Below, one piece after another: positions 1-6,694 of a stretch of 6,800 nt of DNA; position 1 is the first letter of the stretch; every line of letters begins with the position of its first letter. A model generated the notes under the pieces. That model had not been told where the DNA came from, did not search any database, and saw nothing but the letters and a program-made list of their open reading frames with translations. The DNA comes from Mariprofundaceae bacterium (GTDB taxonomy: Bacteria > Pseudomonadota > Zetaproteobacteria > Mariprofundales > Mariprofundaceae). Made by a program: the position numbers and the translations under genes. Location: the NCBI GenBank assembly GCA_030950975.1, contig JAUZQL010000255.1:1-6800 (forward strand), read 5' to 3'.

Positions 1-473
1 ACATTGGCATTATTGACAGCTGGTTTTAAGTCCACCAATAATTGCTCCAATGAAGCTTCGGTTTCATATTGCAAAAGTTGCCCATCATCCAAAGGTTTTC
101 TCTCCACATCACCCGCTGTAATTTCTACAATTTGTTCGCCAATCAAGCCTTGTTTGACAAAATGAATGATGGCTCCTTGATGCAACATATGACGATAACG
201 TGTTAATAACTTTAAGCGGATACGAACTTGCCCTTCATGTTGAAGCTCAATATTATCAATGTGCCCAACGCTAAAGCCTTGAAATTTTACGGGCTGTCCT
301 TCATAAAACGTGGATGCTGATGGTGGTTCTACAAACAATGTGAATTTATTCGCAAAGACATTGCTTTTGACACTGACCATAACAATCACAAAGATTAAGG
401 CACTCAAACCCAATATCACAAACCAGCCCACTTGTCGTTTCATTTTGGATATAAGATCTATTTCTTCACTCAT
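1..473 (-). CDS. mlaD: MlaD-family MCE-domain protein, C-terminal part beyond window
   Basis: Likely substrate-binding subunit of an MCE (Mla-type) lipid transporter, anchored in the inner membrane with its MCE domain in the periplasm. Seen: 157 codons are open from the ATG to the left edge, so the C-terminus is missing. Residues 15-35 form one hydrophobic membrane segment after a short charged N-terminus. The MCE domain follows at about 44-120, with the family pattern YEGQPVKFQGFSVGHI (57-72) and the pore-loop-like GLIGEQ (109-114). The part beyond residue 140 (SLEQLLVDLKP) looks like the start of the helical region common after MCE domains. The start is supported by GGAG five bases upstream and by a 4-base ATGA overlap with the preceding gene, suggesting translational coupling. 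Cluster order permease, ATPase-like protein, MCE protein matches Mla systems. The family is clear; whether it is a true MlaD orthologue or a longer Mce-like protein cannot be judged without the missing end. Confidence 0.88.
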   Translation of the reverse strand, partial: MSEEIDLISKMKRQVGWFVILGLSALIFVIVMVSVKSNVFANKFTLFVEPPSASTFYEGQPVKFQGFSVGHIDNIELQHEGQVRIRLKLLTRYRHMLHQGAIIHFVKQGLIGEQIVEITAGDVERKPLDDGQLLQYETEASLEQLLVDLKPAVNNAN

Positions 474-1147
474 GATCGCTCCATATTTGCATCCATATCA
501 CAAGTCAAATGATAACTCCGATGAAATGATAGCCCTGACTGATTGGATTTGGAGCTTGTGAGATACAATACACCAGGATTCAAAATTTTTAATGTTTTTA
601 ATACTTTTCGATGAAACTTGGCCGCATATTCAGCCTGCATACCTAAATACAAATCTTGGGCAATCACAATACCTGGTTTTTTTAACAAACAATGCCCCAA
701 ACTCATCAGACCATGCATATAGATAGGTCGATTACCTGCTTTTTCATTCAATTGATCTTCAATTTCTAAAAAATGTGCGACCTGTTGTAAATCTTTTTCA
801 GCTTGCTGCAAGGCCTCGTGTTGATTGGCATATAAAAAGGGTAACAATAAATTTTCCTTCAAGCTTAAATTGGCGAGTAAGCCACGTTCTCGAATCATAC
901 AGCCTACTTGAGCGCAAAATTCAGAGGTACCTGCAGACAAGTGTTCGTGTTGATGGTCTAACCAAACTTTTGGCGAGCTGCAATGTTGCGAAAAGGGGCA
1001 TAAAAAGAATGTTGCTAAGAGTTTTTTCTGCAATTTTTCATGCATGATGAAACGAACGCTTTCTCCTTGTGAGATATGACCACTGGCTAATGTTTGATGA
1101 CATAATGTTAAATCATGCCAATGCAGTTCATCGTTTGTAGCTGTCAT
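470..1147 (-). CDS. Degenerate MlaF-like ABC ATPase subunit (probable pseudo-ATPase)
   Basis: It sits between an MlaE permease and an MlaD-type protein, exactly where the MlaF ATPase belongs, and is 225 residues from the chosen start. The ABC layout is faintly readable: ISQGESV (25-31), then the P-loop position; VGCMIRERGLLANLSLKENL (81-100) resembling the Q-loop and TVxEN region; IYMHGLM (142-148) where LSGGQ would be; PGIVIAQDLYLGM (158-170) where the Walker B strand would be; YLTSSKS (195-201) where the H-loop would be. None of the catalytic motifs survives: no GxxGxGKS/T, no Gln in the Q-loop, QD in place of DE, no switch His. The frame is nevertheless intact. The start at 1147 gives an ATGA overlap with mlaE; an in-frame ATG at 1249 would add 34 residues lying inside mlaE and not resembling an ABC N-terminus. 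ABC ancestry is inferred from context and these faint matches. A different fold is possible. Confidence 0.62.
   Translation of the reverse strand: MTATNDELHWHDLTLCHQTLASGHISQGESVRFIMHEKLQKKLLATFFLCPFSQHCSSPKVWLDHQHEHLSAGTSEFCAQVGCMIRERGLLANLSLKENLLLPFLYANQHEALQQAEKDLQQVAHFLEIEDQLNEKAGNRPIYMHGLMSLGHCLLKKPGIVIAQDLYLGMQAEYAAKFHRKVLKTLKILNPGVLYLTSSKSNQSGLSFHRSYHLTCDMDANMERS
479..482 (-). promoter_or_regulatory. Shine-Dalgarno of the mlaD-like gene
   Basis: GGAG on the minus strand, five bases before the ATG at 473, lying inside the last codons of the MlaF-like gene. Together with the ATGA overlap it fixes the start of the MCE protein. Confidence 0.6.
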
Positions 1148-1941
1148 AGGAGTAATCCTATCACATCCAGAATGATCACCATCATCATCACGCCCAATAC
1201 AGCGGATGAGACCCTGACTGGAATTTGATTGGGATCCAAACCTACACAACGCCCTTGATCAATGAGTACCATGCAAGATAACAGCGGATAAAAAAGTCCT
1301 TTTAAAAACATGCTGACCACCTCTGTAAATTCAGTACCACGTTGAACTTCCACCAAAAACTCACTAAAATTTAATACATACATCCATGATAAAAAGAGAC
1401 CGCCAAACCAAATAGACACGACTACAAAAATAAAGGTTAAAATGACACCGCTGATGGCAAATGCCAATGCTCGAGGTAAATAAATATATTCAAACAATGA
1501 AATACCAAGACTGTGTAAGAATATATCTTCGCCGCGTGCCTGCATATGCCCAATTTCAGTGACTACAGCAACACCCGAACGCACCAATAAAAACAAAACA
1601 ACCACGATGGGAGCGATTTCTTGCACCAGTAAGGTGTTAATCAAACTGCCGATGAGTGATAAATCCTGCACACTGCGTGCAAAGACAGCAATATTATAGA
1701 CAGTCAATCCGCCGATACATAATGCCATGACGATAATCCAAATTAAACTTTGCACACCCGTAAAATACAGTTGCCGAATCACCACATTGGTCACGGCAAT
1801 CCTTGCCAACCACTGCAAACGAATAAAAGCGCGTGATGTCCAAAGTAGCAGCTGTAAAAAACGCCAAATTCCTAGACCTTGATTGAGAACCCATGCACCT
1901 ACATAATCGGCACGTTCATGGCACCGTTGAATAAAATTCAT
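1144..1941 (-). CDS. mlaE: MlaE-family ABC permease of an MCE lipid transporter
   Basis: Inner-membrane permease of an MCE-type phospholipid/lipid transporter. The protein has 265 residues, close to E. coli MlaE. Seen: an amphipathic N-terminal stretch, then hydrophobic segments around 63-88, 108-128, 155-190, 208-227 and 245-265. The family signature is present as LLVQEIAPIVVVL (104-116), R121, TEIGHMQ (128-134) and YLPRALA (154-160). The segment after EIG, normally reading like TEQIDAL and contacting the ATPase, reads RGEDIFL here (136-142). The usual small-residue motif near the C-terminus (GVG.ATT) is replaced by DPNQIPVRVSS (236-246). Both departures fit its unusual ATPase-like partner. 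The start has no good Shine-Dalgarno sequence but is the first ATG after the 60-base spacer from cobS and gives the expected N-terminus. The stop overlaps the next gene as ATGA. Family assignment is firm; the transported lipid is unknown. Confidence 0.88.
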   Translation of the reverse strand: MNFIQRCHERADYVGAWVLNQGLGIWRFLQLLLWTSRAFIRLQWLARIAVTNVVIRQLYFTGVQSLIWIIVMALCIGGLTVYNIAVFARSVQDLSLIGSLINTLLVQEIAPIVVVLFLLVRSGVAVVTEIGHMQARGEDIFLHSLGISLFEYIYLPRALAFAISGVILTFIFVVVSIWFGGLFLSWMYVLNFSEFLVEVQRGTEFTEVVSMFLKGLFYPLLSCMVLIDQGRCVGLDPNQIPVRVSSAVLGVMMMVIILDVIGLLL

Positions 1942-2001
1942 GGCATAATAATCAAGAGATAAGCTTGAAACACAAATATATTCAAAATAGACGTTCTTTT
2001 T
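1942..2001. other. AT-rich spacer between the cob operon and the MCE cluster
   Basis: This is the only real gap between genes in the window. It is AT-rich and shows no convincing terminator: the minus strand has only a 5-base-pair hairpin (TCAAG/CTTGA, 1952-1968) with no following U tract. A TATATT hexamer is present on the minus strand but lacks a matching -35 at the right distance. Read-through from cobS into mlaE and a weak separate mlaE promoter are both possible. The sequence does not decide. Confidence 0.4.
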
Positions 2002-2703
2002 TTATAATAAAAGACATAGCAATAAGACCTCGCAAACTTCAATACCAGCACCCAAACAATCACCATTCATACCATGAACATAATGTCGTAGAAACAGTTG
2101 CCAGAACCACAAAACAAGGGGAGCAAACCAAAGATGTGCTGGAAAAAAGAACGATAAAAAAACCAGAAGAACACACCAAACAACAGCATACGATGGTTTG
2201 TGAACGGCTTTCATGGCGGCAGCAAAACCTTCTGTAATGGCAGGCAGTTGAAGCCAGATAAATACACCGATACGTGCCCATAATGGTATTAAAATCAAAC
2301 TCCACAACAGACCATGACTTAATAATATTTTCAATAGAATAAGTTTTGCTGTCACCAATAAAATCAAACTCATGACACCAAAACTGCCAATATGAGGATC
2401 CTTTAAGACTTCAAGAAATCGACTCTGATGACCATGAGATGCACCCAAAGCATCCCCTAAATCTGCTAAACCATCGGCATGTAAAAAACCTGTGATACCT
2501 AGCCATACCAAGACTGCCAACCATGCACCTAGCCACACATCGTATTGCATACCAAGCCATGCTGCACTGCTAAGGCATAAGCCAAGCAGCAAGCCTGTTA
2601 CTGGCAGCCAAGGCAAGATGTTTTCCATCGACGTTTTTTGTTGTGCAGGCATAGGGATGATGGTCATCCAGCGCATCGCCTCAATCAAACCTTGTGGTTT
2701 CAT
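2002..2703 (-). CDS. cobS: Adenosylcobinamide-GDP ribazoletransferase (cobalamin synthase)
   Basis: Inner-membrane enzyme that joins adenosylcobinamide-GDP to alpha-ribazole or alpha-ribazole 5'-phosphate, releasing GMP and completing the nucleotide loop. Also called CobV. The protein is 233 residues from the chosen start, near family length. Motifs: N-terminal RWMTIIPMP (11-19); the acidic motif HADGLADLGDAL (75-86), matching the HxDGLAD family motif thought to bind Mg2+; KDPHIGSFGV (101-110), matching KDsRIGtfG; and the C-terminal GMNGDCLGAGIEVCE (211-225), matching TGDxLGAxxE. Between these lie several hydrophobic membrane segments (about 32-75, 108-155, 170-208). The ATG at 2703 makes an ATGA overlap with the cobC stop. 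An upstream in-frame ATG at 2766 would add 21 residues inside cobC with no family likeness, so it was not chosen. There is no strong Shine-Dalgarno, so translation is probably coupled to cobC. Confidence 0.95.
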   Translation of the reverse strand: MKPQGLIEAMRWMTIIPMPAQQKTSMENILPWLPVTGLLLGLCLSSAAWLGMQYDVWLGAWLAVLVWLGITGFLHADGLADLGDALGASHGHQSRFLEVLKDPHIGSFGVMSLILLVTAKLILLKILLSHGLLWSLILIPLWARIGVFIWLQLPAITEGFAAAMKAVHKPSYAVVWCVLLVFLSFFFPAHLWFAPLVLWFWQLFLRHYVHGMNGDCLGAGIEVCEVLLLCLLL

Positions 2704-3296
2704 GCTTGCTGAAGTTCTTCGGTACGATTGATAAATAAAACACGAGCTTGTTCCCCTTGCAGGCAACTAACACGACTCCACGATGCATAATCCAAGTTTA
2801 AACGCCAAAGATGAGATGTTGGGATACCTAAAAGGTGAGCAAGAATAACACGAATAACGCAGCCATGAGCCACCAGCAAACGATGTTCTCCAACAGGTTC
2901 TTGAAGCCAATCATGCCATGCCTGAATCACACGTTGGGTAAAATCGCCAAACAACTCCCCATTGGGAGCTTGAAAATCAGTCGGGTCATCAAAAAATTGT
3001 TGCAACAAGGCTTGGTCAGCCACTTCATCACTGGATTTATTTTCCCAGTCACCAAAATCCAATTCACGCATATCATCCAAAATATTGATGGGTTCATCGT
3101 ATGATTCGGCAAACAATCGACAACGCTGCAAAGGGGATGTCGCCATCACATCAAGCTCACCAATCGACGCTTTGACTTGTTTCATTTGCTGCCAACCCAA
3201 AGCTGATAAAGGGTCATCTGTGCTACCCCTTGCCACATGTTGCCGCCCTTCCACTTCGCCATGACGAAGCAAATCAATCAACACGGGTTTAACCAT
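2700..3296 (-). CDS. cobC: Alpha-ribazole phosphatase, histidine phosphatase superfamily
   Basis: Probably removes the 5'-phosphate from alpha-ribazole 5'-phosphate (or from adenosylcobalamin 5'-phosphate) at the end of nucleotide-loop assembly, in the cytoplasm. Seen: LLRHGE (9-14) with the phospho-acceptor His12 and Arg11; SPLQRC (54-59) with Arg58; MRELDFGDWE (76-85) with the catalytic acid candidate Glu78; and LVAHGCVIR (141-149) with the second His144. This is the full catalytic set of the RHG/phosphoglycerate-mutase-like fold. Length is 198 residues, typical of CobC. The start overlaps the cobT stop by 8 bases, and the stop overlaps cobS by 4. The superfamily is certain from motifs. The specific substrate rests on position between cobT and cobS. 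This CobC is unrelated to the PLP enzyme called CobC in Pseudomonas nomenclature. Confidence 0.93.
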   Translation of the reverse strand: MVKPVLIDLLRHGEVEGRQHVARGSTDDPLSALGWQQMKQVKASIGELDVMATSPLQRCRLFAESYDEPINILDDMRELDFGDWENKSSDEVADQALLQQFFDDPTDFQAPNGELFGDFTQRVIQAWHDWLQEPVGEHRLLVAHGCVIRVILAHLLGIPTSHLWRLNLDYASWSRVSCLQGEQARVLFINRTEELQQA

Positions 3297-4317
3297 CTTG
3301 ATCGCTCACGCCCGCAGATTCAAACGTTGCCATCGTGCGATGTAGGGCAATGGCCGATTGCAATAAAGGTACGACCAATGCTGCCCCCGAGCCTTCACCA
3401 AGCCGTAAGTGGAAATTCAAATAAGCATCCAAACCTAAGGCTTGCAGGGCTTTTTGATGCCCTTGTTCTTCGGAGACATGGCTTGCCAACATCCAAGCTG
3501 CGATGCGAGCATCCCAAGCCACCGCTGCCAAAGCCGCTGCGGTTGAAATAAAACCATCCAATAAAATAGGCACACCCAAACGTGCTGCCGCTTGATAATA
3601 TCCCGCCATCGCAGCAATTTCCAAACCACCAAGTTCGCGTAAAGCTTCCGAAAAGGGCGTGTTTTTGGCACGTCTCAAAGCGTGACGAACGGCTGCTAAT
3701 TTTAGTTGATAGGCATCATCATCGACACCTGTACCTCGCCCCACCACTTGTTCAGGTGGCAACAATGCCAATTCACAAATCAATGCAGCACTGGGTGTGG
3801 TATTAGCAATCCCCATATCGCCTGCAATCAAAAGGTTTGCGCCTTGGGCAATGGCATGTTCAGCTTGTTGTTCACCCACTTGAACGGCCTTACGATATTC
3901 TTCATCACTCATGGCTGCTTCGTGGACTATATTGCGTGAACCATGTCGTACATTAGCATGAACAATACCCTCAATAGCTGACATATCACTGGCAACACCC
4001 ACATCAACAATGCTCAAACTCGCCCCACATTGCTTCGCCAAGACATTGATGGCAGCGCCACCTGCTACGAAATTTTTAACCATTTCACCTGTCACCACCG
4101 AAGGGAAAGCAGAGACGCCTTCCGCCACCACACCATGATCCGCAGCAAACACACAAATATGAGGCACAATGGTATCGGGAATTGTTTTGCCTTGGCGTGC
4201 TGCAAACCAACATGCAATATCCTCCAAAGTACCCAAAGCACCTTGCGGTTTGGTTAAACAATCTTGATGTTGACGAGCTGCCTTTAAAGCTTGTACATTG
4301 ATTTTTGCCACACTCAT
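3289..4317 (-). CDS. cobT: Nicotinate-nucleotide:dimethylbenzimidazole phosphoribosyltransferase
   Basis: Cytoplasmic enzyme that moves phosphoribose from nicotinate mononucleotide to the lower-ligand base (typically 5,6-dimethylbenzimidazole), giving alpha-ribazole 5'-phosphate. Length 342 residues is usual. Motifs: LTKPQGALGTLE (21-32), close to the family LxKPxGSLGxLE; FAADHGVVAEGVSAFP (57-72); GGAAINVLA (86-94); AGDMGIANTTPSAAL (165-179); VGRGTGVDD (192-200); LLDGFISTAAAL (252-263); and RLGEGSGAAL (305-314), where Glu308 corresponds to the proposed catalytic base (Glu317 in Salmonella). The family position before MG in the 165-179 motif is often Glu and is Asp167 here, a mild variation. 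The start is backed by AGGAG seven bases upstream and by an ATGA overlap with cobU; the end overlaps cobC by 8 bases. Which base is used cannot be read from the sequence alone. Confidence 0.97.
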   Translation of the reverse strand: MSVAKINVQALKAARQHQDCLTKPQGALGTLEDIACWFAARQGKTIPDTIVPHICVFAADHGVVAEGVSAFPSVVTGEMVKNFVAGGAAINVLAKQCGASLSIVDVGVASDMSAIEGIVHANVRHGSRNIVHEAAMSDEEYRKAVQVGEQQAEHAIAQGANLLIAGDMGIANTTPSAALICELALLPPEQVVGRGTGVDDDAYQLKLAAVRHALRRAKNTPFSEALRELGGLEIAAMAGYYQAAARLGVPILLDGFISTAAALAAVAWDARIAAWMLASHVSEEQGHQKALQALGLDAYLNFHLRLGEGSGAALVVPLLQSAIALHRTMATFESAGVSDQDG

Positions 4318-4835
4318 GGCTTTTCTCCTTTTACAATCATGGGTAAACCTGCGACCACAAACTCGACATGGTCGGATAACGCTGCCAAACGTTGATTTAA
4401 GCGACCATGTTCATCTCGAAACGCTCGACTTAAGGTATGTTCAGGCACCAATCCCATGCCTAATTCATTGGATACCATGACCACATCCGATTCCATGCGT
4501 TTTAATGTAGCACATAAATCGCCCACTGCGTCATCCACAGGTTTTTTTTTCCACATAAGATTCGAAAGCCAGAGTGTCATGCAGTCCACAAGAATTATAT
4601 GTTTTTTTGAATACGATGTAAGCACATCAGCAATCGCTAAAGGTTCTTCCACACATTGCCACGCTTTAGGGCGACGTAAACGATGTTGTTCAATACGTTG
4701 TTGCCATGCGTCATCATCCTTTAATGACGGTGCTGTTGCCACATAAATCACCGCTTTACCACTTTGTTGGACCAAGTTTTCAGCGCGTGCTGATTTTCCA
4801 GAACGTGCGCCGCCTAAAATCAATGTGATGGACAT
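4314..4835 (-). CDS. cobU: Adenosylcobinamide kinase / adenosylcobinamide-phosphate guanylyltransferase
   Basis: Bifunctional enzyme (CobU, also CobP) that phosphorylates adenosylcobinamide and then transfers GMP from GTP, making adenosylcobinamide-GDP for CobS. Length 173 residues is near the usual 180. Motifs: P-loop LGGARSGKS (7-15) right at the N-terminus; YVATAP (31-36); RIEQHRLRRP (47-56), whose His51 corresponds to the guanylylated His46 of Salmonella CobU; the Walker-B-like LVDCMTLWLSNLM near residue 83; VSNELGMGLVPE; and a GRLNQRLA segment near the C-terminus. The start at 4835 is chosen because GGAGG lies seven bases upstream and the P-loop then falls at the family position. An in-frame ATG at 4913 would add 26 unrelated residues. 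The gene overlaps the preceding one by 16 bases and cobT by 4. Codons for WKKKPV contain a run of nine A on the coding strand. Confidence 0.95.
   Translation of the reverse strand: MSITLILGGARSGKSARAENLVQQSGKAVIYVATAPSLKDDDAWQQRIEQHRLRRPKAWQCVEEPLAIADVLTSYSKKHIILVDCMTLWLSNLMWKKKPVDDAVGDLCATLKRMESDVVMVSNELGMGLVPEHTLSRAFRDEHGRLNQRLAALSDHVEFVVAGLPMIVKGEKP
4325..4329 (-). promoter_or_regulatory. Shine-Dalgarno of cobT
   Basis: AGGAG on the minus strand, seven bases before the cobT ATG at 4317, inside the end of cobU. It supports coupled but independently initiated translation of cobT. Confidence 0.65.
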
Positions 4836-5797
4836 AAAGCAGCCTCCAATCGTTGCCAATCGTTTTCTTGATTGGGAAAACCAAAGCGTAACCACCCGTT
4901 TAATTGAGGCCATTCAGGAAAAGCACGCAGCAATATACGATATTGAGCAAAATCTGGCACAGCATGCGGTGGTTTTGCCAAAATAAATGACGCTTGAGAT
5001 GGTTTATATTGCCATTGATATTTGCTGAACAATGTTTCCAATCGTTGGCGTGAGTGTTGAATGTGTTGATCACGTTCATCAGCTTCGGGTAAAAGTTTTG
5101 CCAAAAGATGCAAGACCAAGGTAGAGCTTGCCCAAGTCGGTAACCAAGGGCTTAATCGCTCAATCATCGCTTCTTCTGCCACCACATAACCCAAACGTAA
5201 GCCTGGAATGGCAAAGGTTTTCGTCAATGAACCCAAACGTATCTGATTGGGCAAGATGCCCAGTTGTCGGCGTTCGGAAAACGTCATGTACGACTCATCT
5301 AAGACACCTTGTTGACAGTTTGGCATCGCACGTTTTTCACCAAAGGGATTGCTGGGCGAAGTCCACCATAAGACATCAGCTTGCGGCACCGCTTGCCCAT
5401 GTTCAAAAGGCAATACATGACAAGCCGATCTTTGCGCACAACGAATAGGTTCATTGTAACATGGCACTTGAATCGCCATCGATTGCCACGGCATGGCTTG
5501 GAACATGATTTCAATGGCAGCTTGCGCTCCAGCAACAATCAACACTTGCTCAGGCAAGACACTCAAATACTTGGCTAAAATACTACGCGCAGGTTCGCCC
5601 TGTTTATCGGGATAGATTGCGGCAAGTTCGGCATGTTCATGTAGCCATGCTCCCAACCATTTCGGCTGCCTCAAAGGATGTAAACCAGTGGATAAATCTA
5701 AAATATCGGCAACATCGCAGCCCCATTGTTTGGCGATATATTCAATGCCACCGCCATGTGGAAAGCATTGAGGTAAACGAGGGATTACAACAGCCAT
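4820..5797 (-). CDS. cobD: CobD/CobC-type PLP enzyme, threonine-phosphate decarboxylase-like
   Basis: PLP enzyme of the class I/II aminotransferase fold. It probably makes (R)-1-amino-2-propanol O-phosphate from L-threonine phosphate for CbiB (named CobD in Salmonella, CobC in Pseudomonas). Numbered from the 325-residue form starting at 5797: HGGGIEYIAKQWG (14-26) and ILDLSTGLHPL (32-42), family N-terminal motifs of the Pseudomonas CobC style; SPSNPFGE (147-154) with the aspartate-aminotransferase-like Asn; LDESYMTF (166-173) with the cofactor Asp; SLTKTFAIPGLRLGY (190-204), where Lys193 should form the Schiff base with PLP; and WLRFGFPN near the C-terminus, whose Arg would hold the substrate carboxylate. 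The start is uncertain: the ATG at 5797 gives a 13-base overlap with cbiB, while an ATG at 5830 adds 11 residues; neither has a good Shine-Dalgarno. The end overlaps cobU by 16 bases. Confidence 0.9.
   Translation of the reverse strand: MAVVIPRLPQCFPHGGGIEYIAKQWGCDVADILDLSTGLHPLRQPKWLGAWLHEHAELAAIYPDKQGEPARSILAKYLSVLPEQVLIVAGAQAAIEIMFQAMPWQSMAIQVPCYNEPIRCAQRSACHVLPFEHGQAVPQADVLWWTSPSNPFGEKRAMPNCQQGVLDESYMTFSERRQLGILPNQIRLGSLTKTFAIPGLRLGYVVAEEAMIERLSPWLPTWASSTLVLHLLAKLLPEADERDQHIQHSRQRLETLFSKYQWQYKPSQASFILAKPPHAVPDFAQYRILLRAFPEWPQLNGWLRFGFPNQENDWQRLEAALCPSH
4843..4847 (-). promoter_or_regulatory. Shine-Dalgarno deciding the cobU start
   Basis: GGAGG on the minus strand, seven bases before the ATG at 4835. 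This is the strongest ribosome-binding site in the window. It decides the short form of CobU over the 26-residue upstream extension. Confidence 0.7.
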
Positions 5798-6660
5798 TGC
5801 AGTAAATAAATCATCGCCACACCCAAGCATAGAGCGTTGCGTACCACAATCATGGCATCTTTAGCCACTTGTGTATTCACATCACGTGCATCGATAGCAC
5901 CATAGTTGGGTCGAGTATCACACACGCCTTCACGCATCACATCACCACCCAGTCGAATATTGGCTGCAAACGCAAGGGCAACTTCGGGATAACCTGCATT
6001 GGGTGAAGCATGCGTTTGCGCTTGTTGCTGAACCGCTTGCCAAGCGACCTTTTGCCCGACCAAAAGCATCAAATAGGCGGTGATTCGTGCAGGAATATAA
6101 TTGACAATATCATCACTTTTGGCAGCGATATAAGCAAAGTGTTCATAACGTGTGTTGTGATAACCCCACATCGCATCCAAAGTGTTGATCATGCGATAAG
6201 CAGCGGCACCAATGGGACCAAAGATGAAGAACCAGAACAAGGGCGCAATCACGGCATCAGAGGCATTTTCAGCCAATGATTCCAATGCTGCACGCTGACA
6301 ATCAGCATGGTTCATAGCCGCTGTATCACGGCTAACAATGCGTGAAATAGCGTGGCGTGCAGTTTCTAAATCGTTTGACTCTAAAACTGTGCGGACATGT
6401 TCAAACAATGATTTCCAGCCAATAGATAACCACACAAGTAGTACATCGAAAAACATACCAAAAAGATGATGCCCTAGATAAATGATACTCAAGGGGAGGC
6501 TGATGACCAAGCTCCACGCCACCAAACCTGTTCGCCAATCATCACCATACAAAAAGGATTCACACCATGTTGCCCAGCGACCAAACCATGCGACAGGATG
6601 CCAACGGTTTTCAGGGTCACCGATTAAGCATTCCAATAAAAGAGCCAGTGTTAACGTCAT
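5785..6660 (-). CDS. cbiB: Adenosylcobinamide-phosphate synthase CbiB
   Basis: Inner-membrane enzyme that attaches aminopropanol (phosphate) to adenosylcobyric acid, forming adenosylcobinamide (phosphate). Called CobD in Pseudomonas nomenclature. Length 291 residues is a little short of the usual 310-320. Motifs: LIGDPENRWHPVAWFGR (12-28), matching the GDPxxxxHPVxxxG N-terminus; SRDTAAM (110-116); ALESLAENASDAVIAPLFW (125-143), the most diagnostic CbiB stretch; AYRMINTLDAMWGY (154-167); KSDDIVNYIPARI (181-193); HASPNAGYPE (217-226) and RLGGD (236-240). Hydrophobic segments lie at about 46-80, 136-155, 193-205 and 272-291. The start has a clear TAGGA five bases upstream and is the first gene of the run. 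The C-terminus overlaps the next gene. The product of the downstream PLP enzyme is its likely substrate, so the neighbours explain each other. Confidence 0.96.
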   Translation of the reverse strand: MTLTLALLLECLIGDPENRWHPVAWFGRWATWCESFLYGDDWRTGLVAWSLVISLPLSIIYLGHHLFGMFFDVLLVWLSIGWKSLFEHVRTVLESNDLETARHAISRIVSRDTAAMNHADCQRAALESLAENASDAVIAPLFWFFIFGPIGAAAYRMINTLDAMWGYHNTRYEHFAYIAAKSDDIVNYIPARITAYLMLLVGQKVAWQAVQQQAQTHASPNAGYPEVALAFAANIRLGGDVMREGVCDTRPNYGAIDARDVNTQVAKDAMIVVRNALCLGVAMIYLLQWLL

Positions 6661-6665
6661 ATTTT

Positions 6666-6670
6666 TCCTA
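6666..6670 (-). promoter_or_regulatory. Shine-Dalgarno of cbiB
   Basis: TAGGA on the minus strand, five bases before the cbiB ATG at 6660. It supports this start for the first gene of the operon. Confidence 0.6.
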
Positions 6671-6694
6671 CTTAATCAATCGAATTTGTAAGTG

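Noticed and set aside
775..1047. Plus-strand open frames of 60 to 106 codons, such as this one and others opposite cobT, cobD and cbiB
   Set aside because: All lie antisense to well-supported genes, lack family likeness and good ribosome-binding sites, and are explained as shadows.
1148..1249. Upstream in-frame start that lengthens the MlaF-like protein by 34 residues
   Set aside because: The extension lies wholly inside mlaE, has no ABC likeness, and the ATG at 1147 gives the same ATGA overlap as the next junction.
1952..1968. Small hairpin TCAAG/CTTGA after cobS as a terminator
   Set aside because: The stem is only five base pairs with one or two G-C pairs, and it is not followed by a U tract on the minus strand.
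2704..2766. Longer CobS form starting at 2766
   Set aside because: The extra 21 residues fall in cobC coding sequence in another frame. The ATG at 2703 overlaps the cobC stop as expected for coupling.
4836..4913. Longer CobU form starting at 4913
   Set aside because: GGAGG sits at the right distance from 4835, and the P-loop should lie near the N-terminus in this family.
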